Below are positions 56,641 to 64,000 of a stretch of 64,000 bases of DNA, one piece after another. Both the position numbers and the translations under genes were made by a program. The stretch spans positions 1-64,000 of the forward strand of contig JADZBD010000020.1 in NCBI GenBank assembly GCA_020852255.1. Reading direction: 5' to 3'. Positions within the stretch are counted from its first letter, which is position 1; every line of letters starts with the position of its first letter. Below the pieces are notes generated by a model, which ran no database searches, was not told where the DNA came from, and saw only the letters and a program-made list of their open reading frames with translations. Source of the stretch: Bacteroidia bacterium. GTDB taxonomy: Bacteria > Bacteroidota > Bacteroidia > JADZBD01.

Positions 56641-57618
56641 ATGAGAAATGTAGCGATAGTAACCACCGGAGGTGATGCTCCTGGAATCAATGCAGCACTT
56701 AGAGCGGTAGTTATTCCTTTGATCCGGAGAAAAGTAAAGGTCTGGGGAATTCTGGAAGGTTATGAAGGGCTTATACATGGCCTTTTCATACACATAGAAT
56801 CTGGAATGTTCTCCGGTCTGTTACCTGTTGGGGGTACAGTACTACGTTCCTCCCGTTCAGCTGCATTCCGAACAAGGCAAGGCCGGAAAAAGGCTTTTGA
56901 ACAGCTAGCAAAAAGAGACATTGATACCTTAGTGGTTGTTGGGGGAAATGGTTCGTTGTTTGGAGCATGTGTGTTTGCCGGAGAGTTCCCTATAAAGGTG
57001 ATTGGGATTCCTAAGACCATTGACAATGATGTGGCAGGTACAGATTATAGTATCGGCTTTGACACCGCCCTTAATAATGCGGTAGAAGCGATTGATAAGA
57101 TCAGGGAATCCGCTACTTCTCATAATCGAGTTTTTTTTGTAGAAGTGATGGGTAGAGATGCCGGTCATATAGCCCTTTTATCGGGTATCGTTACCGGGTC
57201 TGAGGTGATTTGCATTCCGGAAACCCGATCCAAAATGGACATGCTTGAGAAAAGTGTGAGGGCGCATCTCGGAAAGAATAAATCACCAATGATCGTAGTA
57301 GTAGCGGAGGGAGATGATGCCGGGCATGCAATGGATATTGCACGGCGAATGAAAAAACGAATCCGCAGGTTTAATCCCGGAGTTTCGGTCCTTGGCTATA
57401 TTCAGCGAGGAGGTGTACCTACCGTTTTCGACAGGTACCTCGGAACCGCAATGGGAAGCAAAGCGGCCGATTGTGTTCTGAAGAGGAAAAGTGGATTGCT
57501 GGTAACATATAACAAAGCACGGATAGGAGTGGCTCCTTTGAAAGGTGTTAAAAAGGGGAAGCGCCCTATCGACCGGGAGCTGCTAAAACTGGCCCACAGA
57601 CTTGGGCAGGTGGTTTAG
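56641..57618 (+). CDS. pfkA: 6-phosphofructokinase
   Basis: 325 residues, normal bacterial PfkA length. N-terminus RNVAIVTTGGDAPGINAAL, catalytic PKTIDNDVAGTDYSIGF (D128 as base), substrate segment VEVMGRDAGHIAL, and LGYIQRGGVPTVFDR. It phosphorylates fructose 6-phosphate, committing sugar to glycolysis. The ATP/Mg segment reads VVGGNGSLFGA: Gly104 marks an ATP-dependent enzyme, but residue 103, usually Asp (GGDGS), is Asn, so kinetics may differ. Location and the upstream Crp/FNR-type dyad suggest induction under stress or oxygen limitation. Confidence 0.9.
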   Translation: MRNVAIVTTGGDAPGINAALRAVVIPLIRRKVKVWGILEGYEGLIHGLFIHIESGMFSGLLPVGGTVLRSSRSAAFRTRQGRKKAFEQLAKRDIDTLVVVGGNGSLFGACVFAGEFPIKVIGIPKTIDNDVAGTDYSIGFDTALNNAVEAIDKIRESATSHNRVFFVEVMGRDAGHIALLSGIVTGSEVICIPETRSKMDMLEKSVRAHLGKNKSPMIVVVAEGDDAGHAMDIARRMKKRIRRFNPGVSVLGYIQRGGVPTVFDRYLGTAMGSKAADCVLKRKSGLLVTYNKARIGVAPLKGVKKGKRPIDRELLKLAHRLGQVV

Positions 57619-57658
57619 ACAAGGCTCTGTTAGGGTCTTTTTTCGTGGAATTGGTCAA

Positions 57659-57674
57659 AATTCCGACCGGAATT
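57659..57674. repeat. Inverted repeat AATTCCG-N2-CGGAATT in the kinase upstream region
   Basis: Seven-base perfect arms around AC. No T-run follows, so it is not a usual terminator; it does not match the TGA-N6-TCA dyads. It may bind another regulator. The rest of 57619-57754 holds the dyad and -7 box listed separately. Confidence 0.4.
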
Positions 57675-57706
57675 GCGATTTGTGCGACAGCTATCACTGC
57701 AGAAGC

Positions 57707-57718
57707 TGATTTTTATCA
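57707..57718. promoter_or_regulatory. FNR-like dyad TGATTTTTATCA upstream of the kinase gene
   Basis: TGAT-N4-ATCA, the core of the classical FNR site, centred 42.5 bases before the GTG at 57755 and 29.5 bases before the -7 box at 57742. Confidence 0.5.
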
Positions 57719-57741
57719 TAATTTCGACCTGACCCTGCGGA

Positions 57742-57749
57742 GACCTTTG
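57742..57749 (+). promoter_or_regulatory. Weak -7 box GACCTTTG for the kinase/regulator operon
   Basis: One mismatch (first base) to TAnnTTTG, ending 5 bases before the GTG at 57755. Confidence 0.35.
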
Positions 57750-57754
57750 AACCA

Positions 57755-59026
57755 GTGATTACCGGTTCGAAAAACGTGCTTCTTCAGGTTAAGAAGATGA
57801 AAAAGGACAAAGAGCTGCTGGATGCTCTGTTTGAAAATGCCACGGAAGGCATTATTGTAACAGACCGGGATGGCAAAATTGTATTGGCTAATCCGAAAGC
57901 TATCGTCATGTTCGGTGATTCAGATCTTACAGGAAAGACAGTGGAGGAGATGATTCCTTTGAAGCATCGAAAAGCGCACCTCGGCCACCGCGAAGGATAT
58001 GTGAAGGATCCTCATTCACGGGTGATGGGAAAAGGTATGGATCTGATGGCGGTGGATAAAAATGGCAAAGAGTTTCCGGTGGAAATTTCATTAAGTCATT
58101 TTAAGACTTCTGATGGAGAGTACATCATGAGCTTTATAATAGATATCAGTGACCGTAAGCGGAGTGAACGGGATCTGGTGGTGGCGCTGGAGCAATTACG
58201 TACAACATCCGATGCATTGGCTCAATTGAACAGAAAACTTGAAAGTAAGGTGCATGAGCGAACGGAAGAGCTTGCGCACGCTATTCGTAATTTGGCAGAA
58301 TCTAAAAGAGAAGTTTTAAAGGCTCTCGAACGTGAGAAACAGCTGAATGAACTTAAATCACGCTTTGTAACCATGGCTTCCCACGAGTTCAGAACTCCAC
58401 TGGGAACAATTTTATCTTCCGTTTCCCTGATCGCGCGGTATGAGAAAGTGGAAGATAGTGAAAAGCGAAGCAAGCATGTTCTACGTATTAAATCCGCCGT
58501 TCAGAACCTCACTGAGATTCTGAATGACTTTCTGTCGCTGGACAAACTGGAAGAAGGAGCAGTAAGGGCTACATTGTCAAACTTTGATCTGAAGAGTTTT
58601 CTGGAGGAAGTCATTGACGAGATCCGGATCATTGCAAAAAAAGGGCAAACCATCAGGGCGGAATTTCATCAGACGGATTGTGTGATCCGTTCAGACCGAC
58701 AGATATTAAAGAATGTAATGAATAACCTGGTCTCCAATGCCATAAAATACTCACCTGAAGATACAGAGGTGCTGATCAAGACTTCACCCGACCACGGAAA
58801 ATGTGTGTACATTTCGGTAACCGATAAGGGAATTGGTATACCCGAAGAGGATCAGCCGTATGTGTTTGACCGGTTCTTTCGTGCCGGGAACTCTACAAAT
58901 ATTCAGGGAACCGGTTTAGGTCTTAATATCGTAAAGAAATACACGGAAGTACTGGGAGGAGACGTATCCTTCAATTCACGCGCAGGAGAAGGTACAACGT
59001 TTACACTTAACATTCCAATAACATGA
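57755..59026 (+). CDS. Soluble PAS-domain sensor histidine kinase
   Basis: 423 residues, no membrane segment. PAS domain (~20-133: LFENATEGIIVTDRDGKIVL...FPVEISLS...FIIDISDRK), coiled coil (~135-200), HisKA with phospho-acceptor H210 (VTMASHEFRTPLG), and HATPase with the N box (NLVSNAIKYS), DKGIGIP and GTGLGLNIVKKY. The PAS segment RKAHLGH (H75) lines up with the proximal heme His region of FixL/DosP, but this His is also common in non-heme PAS domains. The GTG start fits the promoter; an ATG at 57797 is an alternative. It overlaps the REC-Crp gene by four bases, so that is its likely partner. Confidence 0.92.
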   Translation: MITGSKNVLLQVKKMKKDKELLDALFENATEGIIVTDRDGKIVLANPKAIVMFGDSDLTGKTVEEMIPLKHRKAHLGHREGYVKDPHSRVMGKGMDLMAVDKNGKEFPVEISLSHFKTSDGEYIMSFIIDISDRKRSERDLVVALEQLRTTSDALAQLNRKLESKVHERTEELAHAIRNLAESKREVLKALEREKQLNELKSRFVTMASHEFRTPLGTILSSVSLIARYEKVEDSEKRSKHVLRIKSAVQNLTEILNDFLSLDKLEEGAVRATLSNFDLKSFLEEVIDEIRIIAKKGQTIRAEFHQTDCVIRSDRQILKNVMNNLVSNAIKYSPEDTEVLIKTSPDHGKCVYISVTDKGIGIPEEDQPYVFDRFFRAGNSTNIQGTGLGLNIVKKYTEVLGGDVSFNSRAGEGTTFTLNIPIT

Positions 59027-60081
59027 AAAAAATTCTACTGATTGAAGACAACCCTGAAATGAGGGAGAACACATGTGAGATTCTTGAACTCGCAGGATAC
59101 AAGGTAACAACAGCGGTCAATGGGAAAATTGGGGTTGAAGCTGCTCTCCGTGATAATCCAGACTTGATCATTTGTGATATCATGATGCCGGAGTTGGACG
59201 GATATGGCGTGTTACACATGTTGGGCACCAATCCGGCCACGGCATCCATCCCCTTCATTTTTCTCACCGCAAAGGCGGAAAAGTCTGATTACCGGAAAGG
59301 AATGTCCATGGGAGCAGACGACTACCTTACGAAACCATTCGATGATATGGAACTGCTTACCGCAGTGGAGATACGACTGAAAAAAAGCGAAAAATTAAAG
59401 GGAGAGTTTTCCCGGGATGCTCAGGGCCTGGATCAGTTTCTGGAGGATGCCGTGTCACTGGAAGTAATCGTGGAAAAGTCAGAAAAACGTAGAAGCAGAA
59501 AGATTAAAAAGAAAGAAAATATTTATCACGAAGGCACTTATCCGAATGGAATTTTCTTTCTCTCCGAAGGAAAGGTGAAAACTTTCCGGATCAATGCAGA
59601 CGGGAAGGAGTTTATTACTGGTCTTTTCCAGCCTGGAGATTTTTTCGGATACAATGCGCTACTGGAGGGCCTTTCGTATCAGGATTCTGCGACTGCCCTG
59701 GAAGAAGTGGAGTTGGTTTTTATTCCAAAAGAGGATTTTTCTTCTCTTCTCAGTTCAAGCAGGGAGCTGGCCGTGAAATTTATCAGGATGCTTTCCAATA
59801 ATATCCGTGAAATGGAGGAGCGTTTGCTGAAGCTGGCTTATAATTCGGTTCGTAAGAGAGTGGCTGAAGCGCTGGTGATGCTGCACGATAAATACAAGTC
59901 GGAAGGCCCGGATCCCTTTAAGATAACTATTTCCCGGGATGATTTGGCCAATATTGTAGGTACAGCTTCTGAAACTGTGATCCGCACACTTTCGGATTTT
60001 AAAGAAGAGCAGCTTATCGCCATCAAAGGTGGTACAATTACAGTACTTAATTATGATAAGCTCAAGAACATGAAAAACTGA
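59023..60081 (+). CDS. Receiver domain fused to a Crp/FNR-type transcription factor
   Basis: 352 residues: receiver domain (1-120; D52 in CDIMMPELDG, T82, K104 in YLTKPF), basic linker (~155-167), cyclic-nucleotide-binding-type beta-roll (~165-250), dimer helix (~255-275) and a Crp-type helix-turn-helix (~285-350). The recognition helix GTASETVIRTL keeps the Glu317/Arg321 pair that reads TGA half-sites. The cAMP-pocket residues are not conserved (FFGYNALLEG where Crp has GELGL and Arg-Ser), and there are no FNR cluster Cys, so phosphorylation by the adjacent kinase is the likely signal. Its predicted sites are the four TGA-N6-TCA dyads of this cluster. Confidence 0.9.
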   Translation: MKKILLIEDNPEMRENTCEILELAGYKVTTAVNGKIGVEAALRDNPDLIICDIMMPELDGYGVLHMLGTNPATASIPFIFLTAKAEKSDYRKGMSMGADDYLTKPFDDMELLTAVEIRLKKSEKLKGEFSRDAQGLDQFLEDAVSLEVIVEKSEKRRSRKIKKKENIYHEGTYPNGIFFLSEGKVKTFRINADGKEFITGLFQPGDFFGYNALLEGLSYQDSATALEEVELVFIPKEDFSSLLSSSRELAVKFIRMLSNNIREMEERLLKLAYNSVRKRVAEALVMLHDKYKSEGPDPFKITISRDDLANIVGTASETVIRTLSDFKEEQLIAIKGGTITVLNYDKLKNMKN

Positions 60082-60096
60082 TCCTGGCTGAATCCT

Positions 60097-60104
60097 TATC
60101 TTTG
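60097..60104 (+). promoter_or_regulatory. -7 box TATCTTTG for the phospholipase-like gene
   Basis: Exact TAnnTTTG match ending 4 bases before the ATG at 60109; a leaderless transcript is predicted. No TGA-N6-TCA dyad is present here, so this gene is probably outside the stress regulon. Confidence 0.55.
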
Positions 60105-60108
60105 CCGC

Positions 60109-61116
60109 ATGAAGCACGGAGCAAGGTTCTTTTTTTTGTCCGGATTCATTTTAGCACTCCTTTTCTTATGGCGGAAACCAGCGGCAGACGCTGAGACCTA
60201 TGCCTGGGGTTTCCACGGACATAAACTGATTAACCGAATGGCGGTATTTACCCTTCCGCCTTCCATGATCGGTTTTTATAAGAAGCACATCACTTTTATC
60301 TCAGATCATGCGGTAGATCCGGACAAGCGCCGGTATGCTGTCAATGACGAGGCCGCCCGGCACTATCTTGATGCGGATCATTACGGTCCTTCTCCTTTTG
60401 ATTCTCTTCCTGAGCTTTGGCCTGTAGCAGTGAAAAAATACGGGGAAGACAGCCTGAAGGCCCACGGAATAGTTCCCTGGTGGATTAATACTATGGTTTA
60501 CCGGTTGACAAGCGCATTCAGAAAGGAAAATGTAGAAGAGATACTTCATTATTCAGCTGACATTGGCCATTACATTGCTGATGCACATGTGCCACTGCAC
60601 ACTACCAGCAATTACAATGGACAAAAAACAGATCAGAAAGGGATTCATGCCTTTTGGGAGTCACGCCTTCCGGAGCTGTATTCGGAATCTTATGAGTTTC
60701 TTGCCGGCAGGGCAGTATATATTGAAAAGCCCCTGAAGGCTTCATGGAACGCGGTGCGAAATAGCTACCTGGCCGTTGATTCGGTGCTGGGCTTCGAAAA
60801 GAAACTAACGGCAGATTTCCCTCCGGATAAAAAATATTCATTTGAAGACAGAGGGGGGAGTATGGTAAAAGTTTATAGTGTTGAATTCAGTAAAGCGTAC
60901 CATGATATGCTCAAAGGAATGGTAGAGCGAAGAATGCTGGATGCTGTAGCGATGGTTGGATCTATCTGGTATACTGCATGGGTGAATGCTGGTCAACCTG
61001 ATTTGGACAGGTTGGGCACCCGGATTTACTCTGATTCCGTGAAGAAAGCTCAGGAAGAAATGGAGGAGTTGTGGAAAAAGGGAGGAGGGCAACCTCACCC
61101 CGGACACGAGGACTGA
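60109..61116 (+). CDS. Zinc-dependent phospholipase C / S1-P1 nuclease-like secreted protein
   Basis: 335 residues: signal segment (FFFLSGFILALLFLW), then the helical trinuclear-zinc fold: the first Trp of the mature protein in AWGFHGHKLINRMAVF (W/H ligands), AARHYLDADHYG, HYSADIGHYIADAHVPLHTT, and IHAFWESRLPE. These match the ordered His/Asp ligands of zinc-dependent phospholipase C and S1/P1 nucleases. Whether lipid or nucleic acid is cut cannot be told. The tail is Gly/His-rich. Exported to the periplasm or outside. Confidence 0.8.
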   Translation: MKHGARFFFLSGFILALLFLWRKPAADAETYAWGFHGHKLINRMAVFTLPPSMIGFYKKHITFISDHAVDPDKRRYAVNDEAARHYLDADHYGPSPFDSLPELWPVAVKKYGEDSLKAHGIVPWWINTMVYRLTSAFRKENVEEILHYSADIGHYIADAHVPLHTTSNYNGQKTDQKGIHAFWESRLPELYSESYEFLAGRAVYIEKPLKASWNAVRNSYLAVDSVLGFEKKLTADFPPDKKYSFEDRGGSMVKVYSVEFSKAYHDMLKGMVERRMLDAVAMVGSIWYTAWVNAGQPDLDRLGTRIYSDSVKKAQEEMEELWKKGGGQPHPGHED

Positions 61117-61153
61117 GTGTAACCAAACCGGATTTTTTACGTTATTACCTGGT

Positions 61154-62029
61154 ATGCGTGATTGGATCTGTGCGGCCTTATTGTTGACAACCGCACTCGG
61201 TTTCGGTCAGCAAAGCAATGGCACTCTTATTGTCAGGAAATCATCCGGAACGGTGCTAACCGGAAAAATCCCTCAGGAGCAGGTTCGAAAAGGCATTCGG
61301 TCTGAACGTGTCACGAGTGTCAGTGATAAGTTCGAGCTAAAGAAAATGGTGATCAGTCAAACTGAATTCGACACCTCCGGTCGGCCTACGTTGAGCATTG
61401 ACTTTTACAAAAATCAACAAACCACATTTCAATATGATTCTGCGGGTCGTGTGCTCTCTGCGGAGGTCTTAAACACGGTGCTCAACAAGGTGATTTATAC
61501 ACAGATTTACACTTACCCCGAACCGGGAATCAGGCATTACAGAAGAGTACGGCTGAATTATACGAAAGCAAATCCTAAACCCGACACATTCCTTCTCGTG
61601 GAGCAGGTTTTTGATACAGCCGGTGTAATGATTATGGAGACAAAAACGGAAAACGGTCATCGCGAGCGTACAACCTTCCGGACGGATAGTTTAGGCAGGG
61701 TAGCAGGTTGGATGACCTGGATTCCAGGAGTGCAGGATTCGCTGGTTTGTACAGCAGACGTTACATATGGTACCGGCCGGAAAGAAATAGTATCTCTGCT
61801 GGCTGGAGTAAGAAAAGGGAAGAAGGCGGTGCTGGAAGTAAAGGAAATTTATATCTGGAATGAAGAGGGACAGCTCCTCAGTGAGGAAAGAGTACAGGAC
61901 AAAAAGCCGTATATACAGAAAAACTATGTTTATAATGCCGAAAACAGGATCAGTGAAATGAGATCATTTGAAGAGAACACGGCCGGTGTGCATTACAGCC
62001 ACCATATCTATTCCTACGAATTATACTAA
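61154..62029 (+). CDS. Secreted hypothetical protein with YD-like repeats
   Basis: 291 residues with a signal peptide (WICAALLLTTALGFGQQ). The body consists of strands with turn motifs (FDTSGRPTLSIDFYKN, YDSAGRVLSAEVLN, FRTDSLGRVAGWMTW, YNAENRISEMRSF) that resemble the YD/RHS-type beta repeat, but no RHS core or toxin domain follows. Its function is unknown. It meets the regulator gene tail to tail with no gap. Confidence 0.65.
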   Translation: MRDWICAALLLTTALGFGQQSNGTLIVRKSSGTVLTGKIPQEQVRKGIRSERVTSVSDKFELKKMVISQTEFDTSGRPTLSIDFYKNQQTTFQYDSAGRVLSAEVLNTVLNKVIYTQIYTYPEPGIRHYRRVRLNYTKANPKPDTFLLVEQVFDTAGVMIMETKTENGHRERTTFRTDSLGRVAGWMTWIPGVQDSLVCTADVTYGTGRKEIVSLLAGVRKGKKAVLEVKEIYIWNEEGQLLSEERVQDKKPYIQKNYVYNAENRISEMRSFEENTAGVHYSHHIYSYELY

Positions 62030-63052
62030 TCAGAAGACGTACTTATCCAGCTTTGCCCGGGTGAAGCCAATCTCTCTTGACGCTGCGGCAAAAAACTGCT
62101 CCCTCTGTTTTTCGGCGCTGCCGCTGATAAGGGTTGCTCTCTTGATCATATTTTGCAGCCAGCTTTCTGTTTCCGCGGCCAGTATGGGATGAAAAGTGGA
62201 GAGCGTATTGAATGAGTGGAAAGCGATGTATACCTGGCGAAACTCACCGGCTTTGATGAACACTGTAATATTCCCCATGAGAATATCCAACTGATACATT
62301 GTAAAGGCTCCTTCCGGATTCCGGGACGGAAGATGAGGGTCGAATTTATATCCCACCTCAGCCATTTTCCTTATGTGTTTCATCATGGCATCAATCTCAT
62401 CCAGTACCCGTCTGGCTTCCATTCGACTCGCAAAGTTCCCTGTTTCCAGAACATATTCAAATTGCTTTAGTACGCCAACGATGGTTTTTTCACTCCAGAT
62501 TTCCGTGCAGTTAACCTTGTTGTACGCATCATACAGTTGTTTGGCCACTGCAACCAGCGCAGGATCAACTGCGCACGGCTCAAATTTTTTCTCCGCATAC
62601 TCCGGAGCGTTAAGTACACATTTATTCCAGTAATAGATTTTAAATGCAGTAATGGAGGGATAATTAAAGAAGTGAAAAATGGGCGTTTCTTCTGCAGTAA
62701 AGAACATCTGATGGCCGGGAATAGCAGCAATGTGAGCGGTTTGCTGGTATAACCCTCGAAAGTATTCATCGAATTGTTTCTCTTTTCTTGAAAGAGGAGA
62801 AAAAGAGAAAGAGGCGGTGGAACTTTCATCACCAACCATGGCTTCAGGCGATACTTTGAAATGCCTGCAAATCGTAAATAATTCATCCATGCTTACTTCG
62901 GATTCTCCGCGCAACCGCCGGTAGATGCCGTCTGTGCTAACAGACAGAATATCTGCGAGTACATTGACAAGCGAAATATGGTCTGGAAGTCCGTCTTTCA
63001 GTTTTTTAAAGAAACGAACCTGCAAGGGATGTTTGGATTCCTTTTCTCCCAT
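62030..63052 (-). CDS. BetR-like helix-turn-helix protein
   Basis: 340 residues. The N-terminus (~9-75: FFKKLKDGLPDHISLVNVLA, DILSVSTDGIYRRLRGESEV, SMDELFTICRHFKVSPEAM) is a helix-turn-helix of the BetR/XRE-like type seen in Bacteroidota regulators. The remaining ~265 residues are helical with no recognised sensor motif. It is probably a transcription factor with unknown signal and targets. It lies 21 bases from the MFS transporter gene on the same strand, which it may control or be cotranscribed with. Confidence 0.75.
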   Translation of the reverse strand: MGEKESKHPLQVRFFKKLKDGLPDHISLVNVLADILSVSTDGIYRRLRGESEVSMDELFTICRHFKVSPEAMVGDESSTASFSFSPLSRKEKQFDEYFRGLYQQTAHIAAIPGHQMFFTAEETPIFHFFNYPSITAFKIYYWNKCVLNAPEYAEKKFEPCAVDPALVAVAKQLYDAYNKVNCTEIWSEKTIVGVLKQFEYVLETGNFASRMEARRVLDEIDAMMKHIRKMAEVGYKFDPHLPSRNPEGAFTMYQLDILMGNITVFIKAGEFRQVYIAFHSFNTLSTFHPILAAETESWLQNMIKRATLISGSAEKQREQFFAAASREIGFTRAKLDKYVF

Positions 63053-63073
63053 TCCGCAATATAGGTAAATTTA

Positions 63074-64000
63074 TCAGGACGTTTCCTTGCGAAGATCAAG
63101 CTTTCGCAGAGCGGTGGAATACCATCCCATACCGACTACAATTATCATCGTCATTAGGCCTCCGAAAACAACGCTTGGGCGTAATCCCATCCAGGTGGCA
63201 GCAAGACCTGATTCGAGTGCGCCGATTTCATTAGAGGAGCCAATGAATATTCCGTTGAAAGCAGAAACCCGTCCTCTCATATCGTCGGGCGTAAGTACCT
63301 GAATGATTGTGTGCCGGATGACCACACTGATATTGTCGAATGCCCCTATCATGAATAAGATACCGCAGGATAACCACAGGTTCTCGGAGAAGGGGAAAGC
63401 CACTGTTAGAATTCCGAATATGAATACACTTACCAGCAGATTTCTTCCTGCATTACGGAACGGTGGAAAAAATGCAAGGAATGCCGACATCAGGACTGAG
63501 CCCGCCGCAGGAGCAGCGCGTAAAAAGCCCAGTTCAGCGGCTGTTTCCATTTCGGAAAGAATCACCCTGTCGGCGAATACCGGAAGCATGGCAACAGCAC
63601 CACCAAAAAGTACGGCCAGCATATCAAGGGAAATCGCGCCGAACATGGCTTTGTTTCCGATCACGAACCGAATTCCGGTTTCCAGACTCTTGATTATCGA
63701 TTCTCCCCGCGGAGATGGTTCAACCACTCTGGGCCGAATAATCAGAAAAAGTGAAAGTGAAAGGAGGATGAACAGAATATTAACGGCATAAACCTGAGAA
63801 AAGGAGTAGAAGATGCAAAGCACCCCACCCACCATAGGTCCCAAGATGGCGGCAACATGCCAGATAAAACTGCTCCATGTGGTTGCATTTCCCATGATTT
63901 CTTTAGGAACTGTTTGTGCTAGCAAGGCCTGATAGGCCGGACCGATAAAGGCGCGGATAATGCCCCATAATATAATAGCGAAGTATAAAAGCCAAAGTCC
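63074..64000 (-). CDS. MFS transporter (5' end outside the window)
   Basis: 309 codons are visible, open to the window edge; the start lies beyond 64000. The first seen residues are GLWLLYFAIILWGIIRAFIG, then PAYQALLAQTVPKEIMGNAT. At least nine membrane helices follow, with the motif-A-like loop LTPDDMRGRVSAFNGIFIGSS of the enterobactin-exporter/drug-efflux type. It probably exports a small molecule. The BetR-like regulator gene lies directly downstream. Confidence 0.85.
   Translation of the reverse strand, partial: GLWLLYFAIILWGIIRAFIGPAYQALLAQTVPKEIMGNATTWSSFIWHVAAILGPMVGGVLCIFYSFSQVYAVNILFILLSLSLFLIIRPRVVEPSPRGESIIKSLETGIRFVIGNKAMFGAISLDMLAVLFGGAVAMLPVFADRVILSEMETAAELGFLRAAPAAGSVLMSAFLAFFPPFRNAGRNLLVSVFIFGILTVAFPFSENLWLSCGILFMIGAFDNISVVIRHTIIQVLTPDDMRGRVSAFNGIFIGSSNEIGALESGLAATWMGLRPSVVFGGLMTMIIVVGMGWYSTALRKLDLRKETS

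Noticed and set aside
57659-57674. AATTCCG inverted repeat as a fifth Crp/FNR site
   Set aside because: It lacks TGA/TCA half-sites and is 88 bases from the start codon; kept only as an unexplained repeat.
1-64000. CRISPR arrays, insertion sequences, prophage, rRNA genes, riboswitches
   Set aside because: No regularly spaced repeats, transposase or phage genes, rRNA signatures or recognisable aptamer cores were seen on reading both strands; a covariance-model search was not possible here.

Overview
The window is a gene-dense stretch of a Bacteroidota chromosome, probably from an uncultured free-living lineage. The evidence is T9SS sorting domains of both types (1..116 type B; 14853..16262 and 20540..21973 type A), a GWxTD protein, LVIVD repeats, a fused E1 alpha/beta 2-oxoacid dehydrogenase, a split transketolase, and above all Bacteroidota-type -7 promoter boxes (TAnnTTTG) placed just ahead of many genes. 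There are no rRNA genes, insertion sequences, CRISPR arrays or phage genes. There is one good tRNA (Met, CAT), a broken tRNA-like copy in front of it and a decayed GIY-YIG nuclease behind it.

Layout. 1-2.0 kb: end of a T9SS protein, a PrsW-type membrane protease and a cold-shock protein. 2.0-8.3 kb (minus): one long run with split transketolase N, a VWA protein, transketolase C, an ECF sigma factor, an anti-sigma-like protein with a repeated motif, a Spy-like periplasmic protein and an outer-membrane protein. 8.4-14.2 kb (plus): YchF and topoisomerase IV ParE/ParC. 14.2-16.3 kb (minus): a beta-helix T9SS protein, a VOC protein and a small ORF. 16.4-22.0 kb (plus): an OmpR-type regulator overlapping an acyl-transfer cluster (MBOAT, SGNH-like, acyltransferase 3), then an LVIVD/T9SS protein. 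22.0-23.5 kb (minus): a second ECF sigma operon with a small membrane protein and an OmpA-like protein. 23.6-38.0 kb (minus): AddB-like nuclease, Na/Pi transporter, two GT39-like membrane enzymes, RlmB, GWxTD protein, Omp85 protein, heptose-7-phosphate kinase and an aminotransferase. 38.1-40.6 kb (plus): a B12-domain-less acyl-CoA mutase with two small partners. 40.6-52.7 kb: Lgt, MtaB, a peptide-binding lipoprotein, an MsbA-like ABC exporter, TruA, two tandem lipoproteins, the E1 dehydrogenase, a PAP2 phosphatase and a START-like protein carrying a histone H1-like extension. 52.8-53.2 kb: the tRNA region. 53.2-60.1 kb: a stress cluster. 60.1-64 kb: a zinc phospholipase-like protein, a hypothetical protein, a BetR-like regulator and a truncated MFS transporter.

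The most interesting part is 53.2-60.1 kb. A hemerythrin-type protein, two double universal stress proteins, a cation-efflux protein and a phosphofructokinase sit beside a soluble PAS histidine kinase and its overlapping partner, a receiver domain fused to a Crp/FNR-type regulator. The four transcription starts of this cluster each carry a 12-bp TGA-N6-TCA dyad, spaced 29.5-32.5 bp from a weak -7 box. This fits class II activation by the REC-Crp protein and looks like a self-contained two-component, low-oxygen or dormancy-type regulon.

A second theme is transcript architecture. At about a dozen genes the -7 box ends only 3-6 nt before the start codon, so the mRNAs are predicted to be leaderless. 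This positioning corrects several start codons, including GTG starts for mtaB and truA. All functional statements are inferred from sequence and family knowledge. No database search was run.
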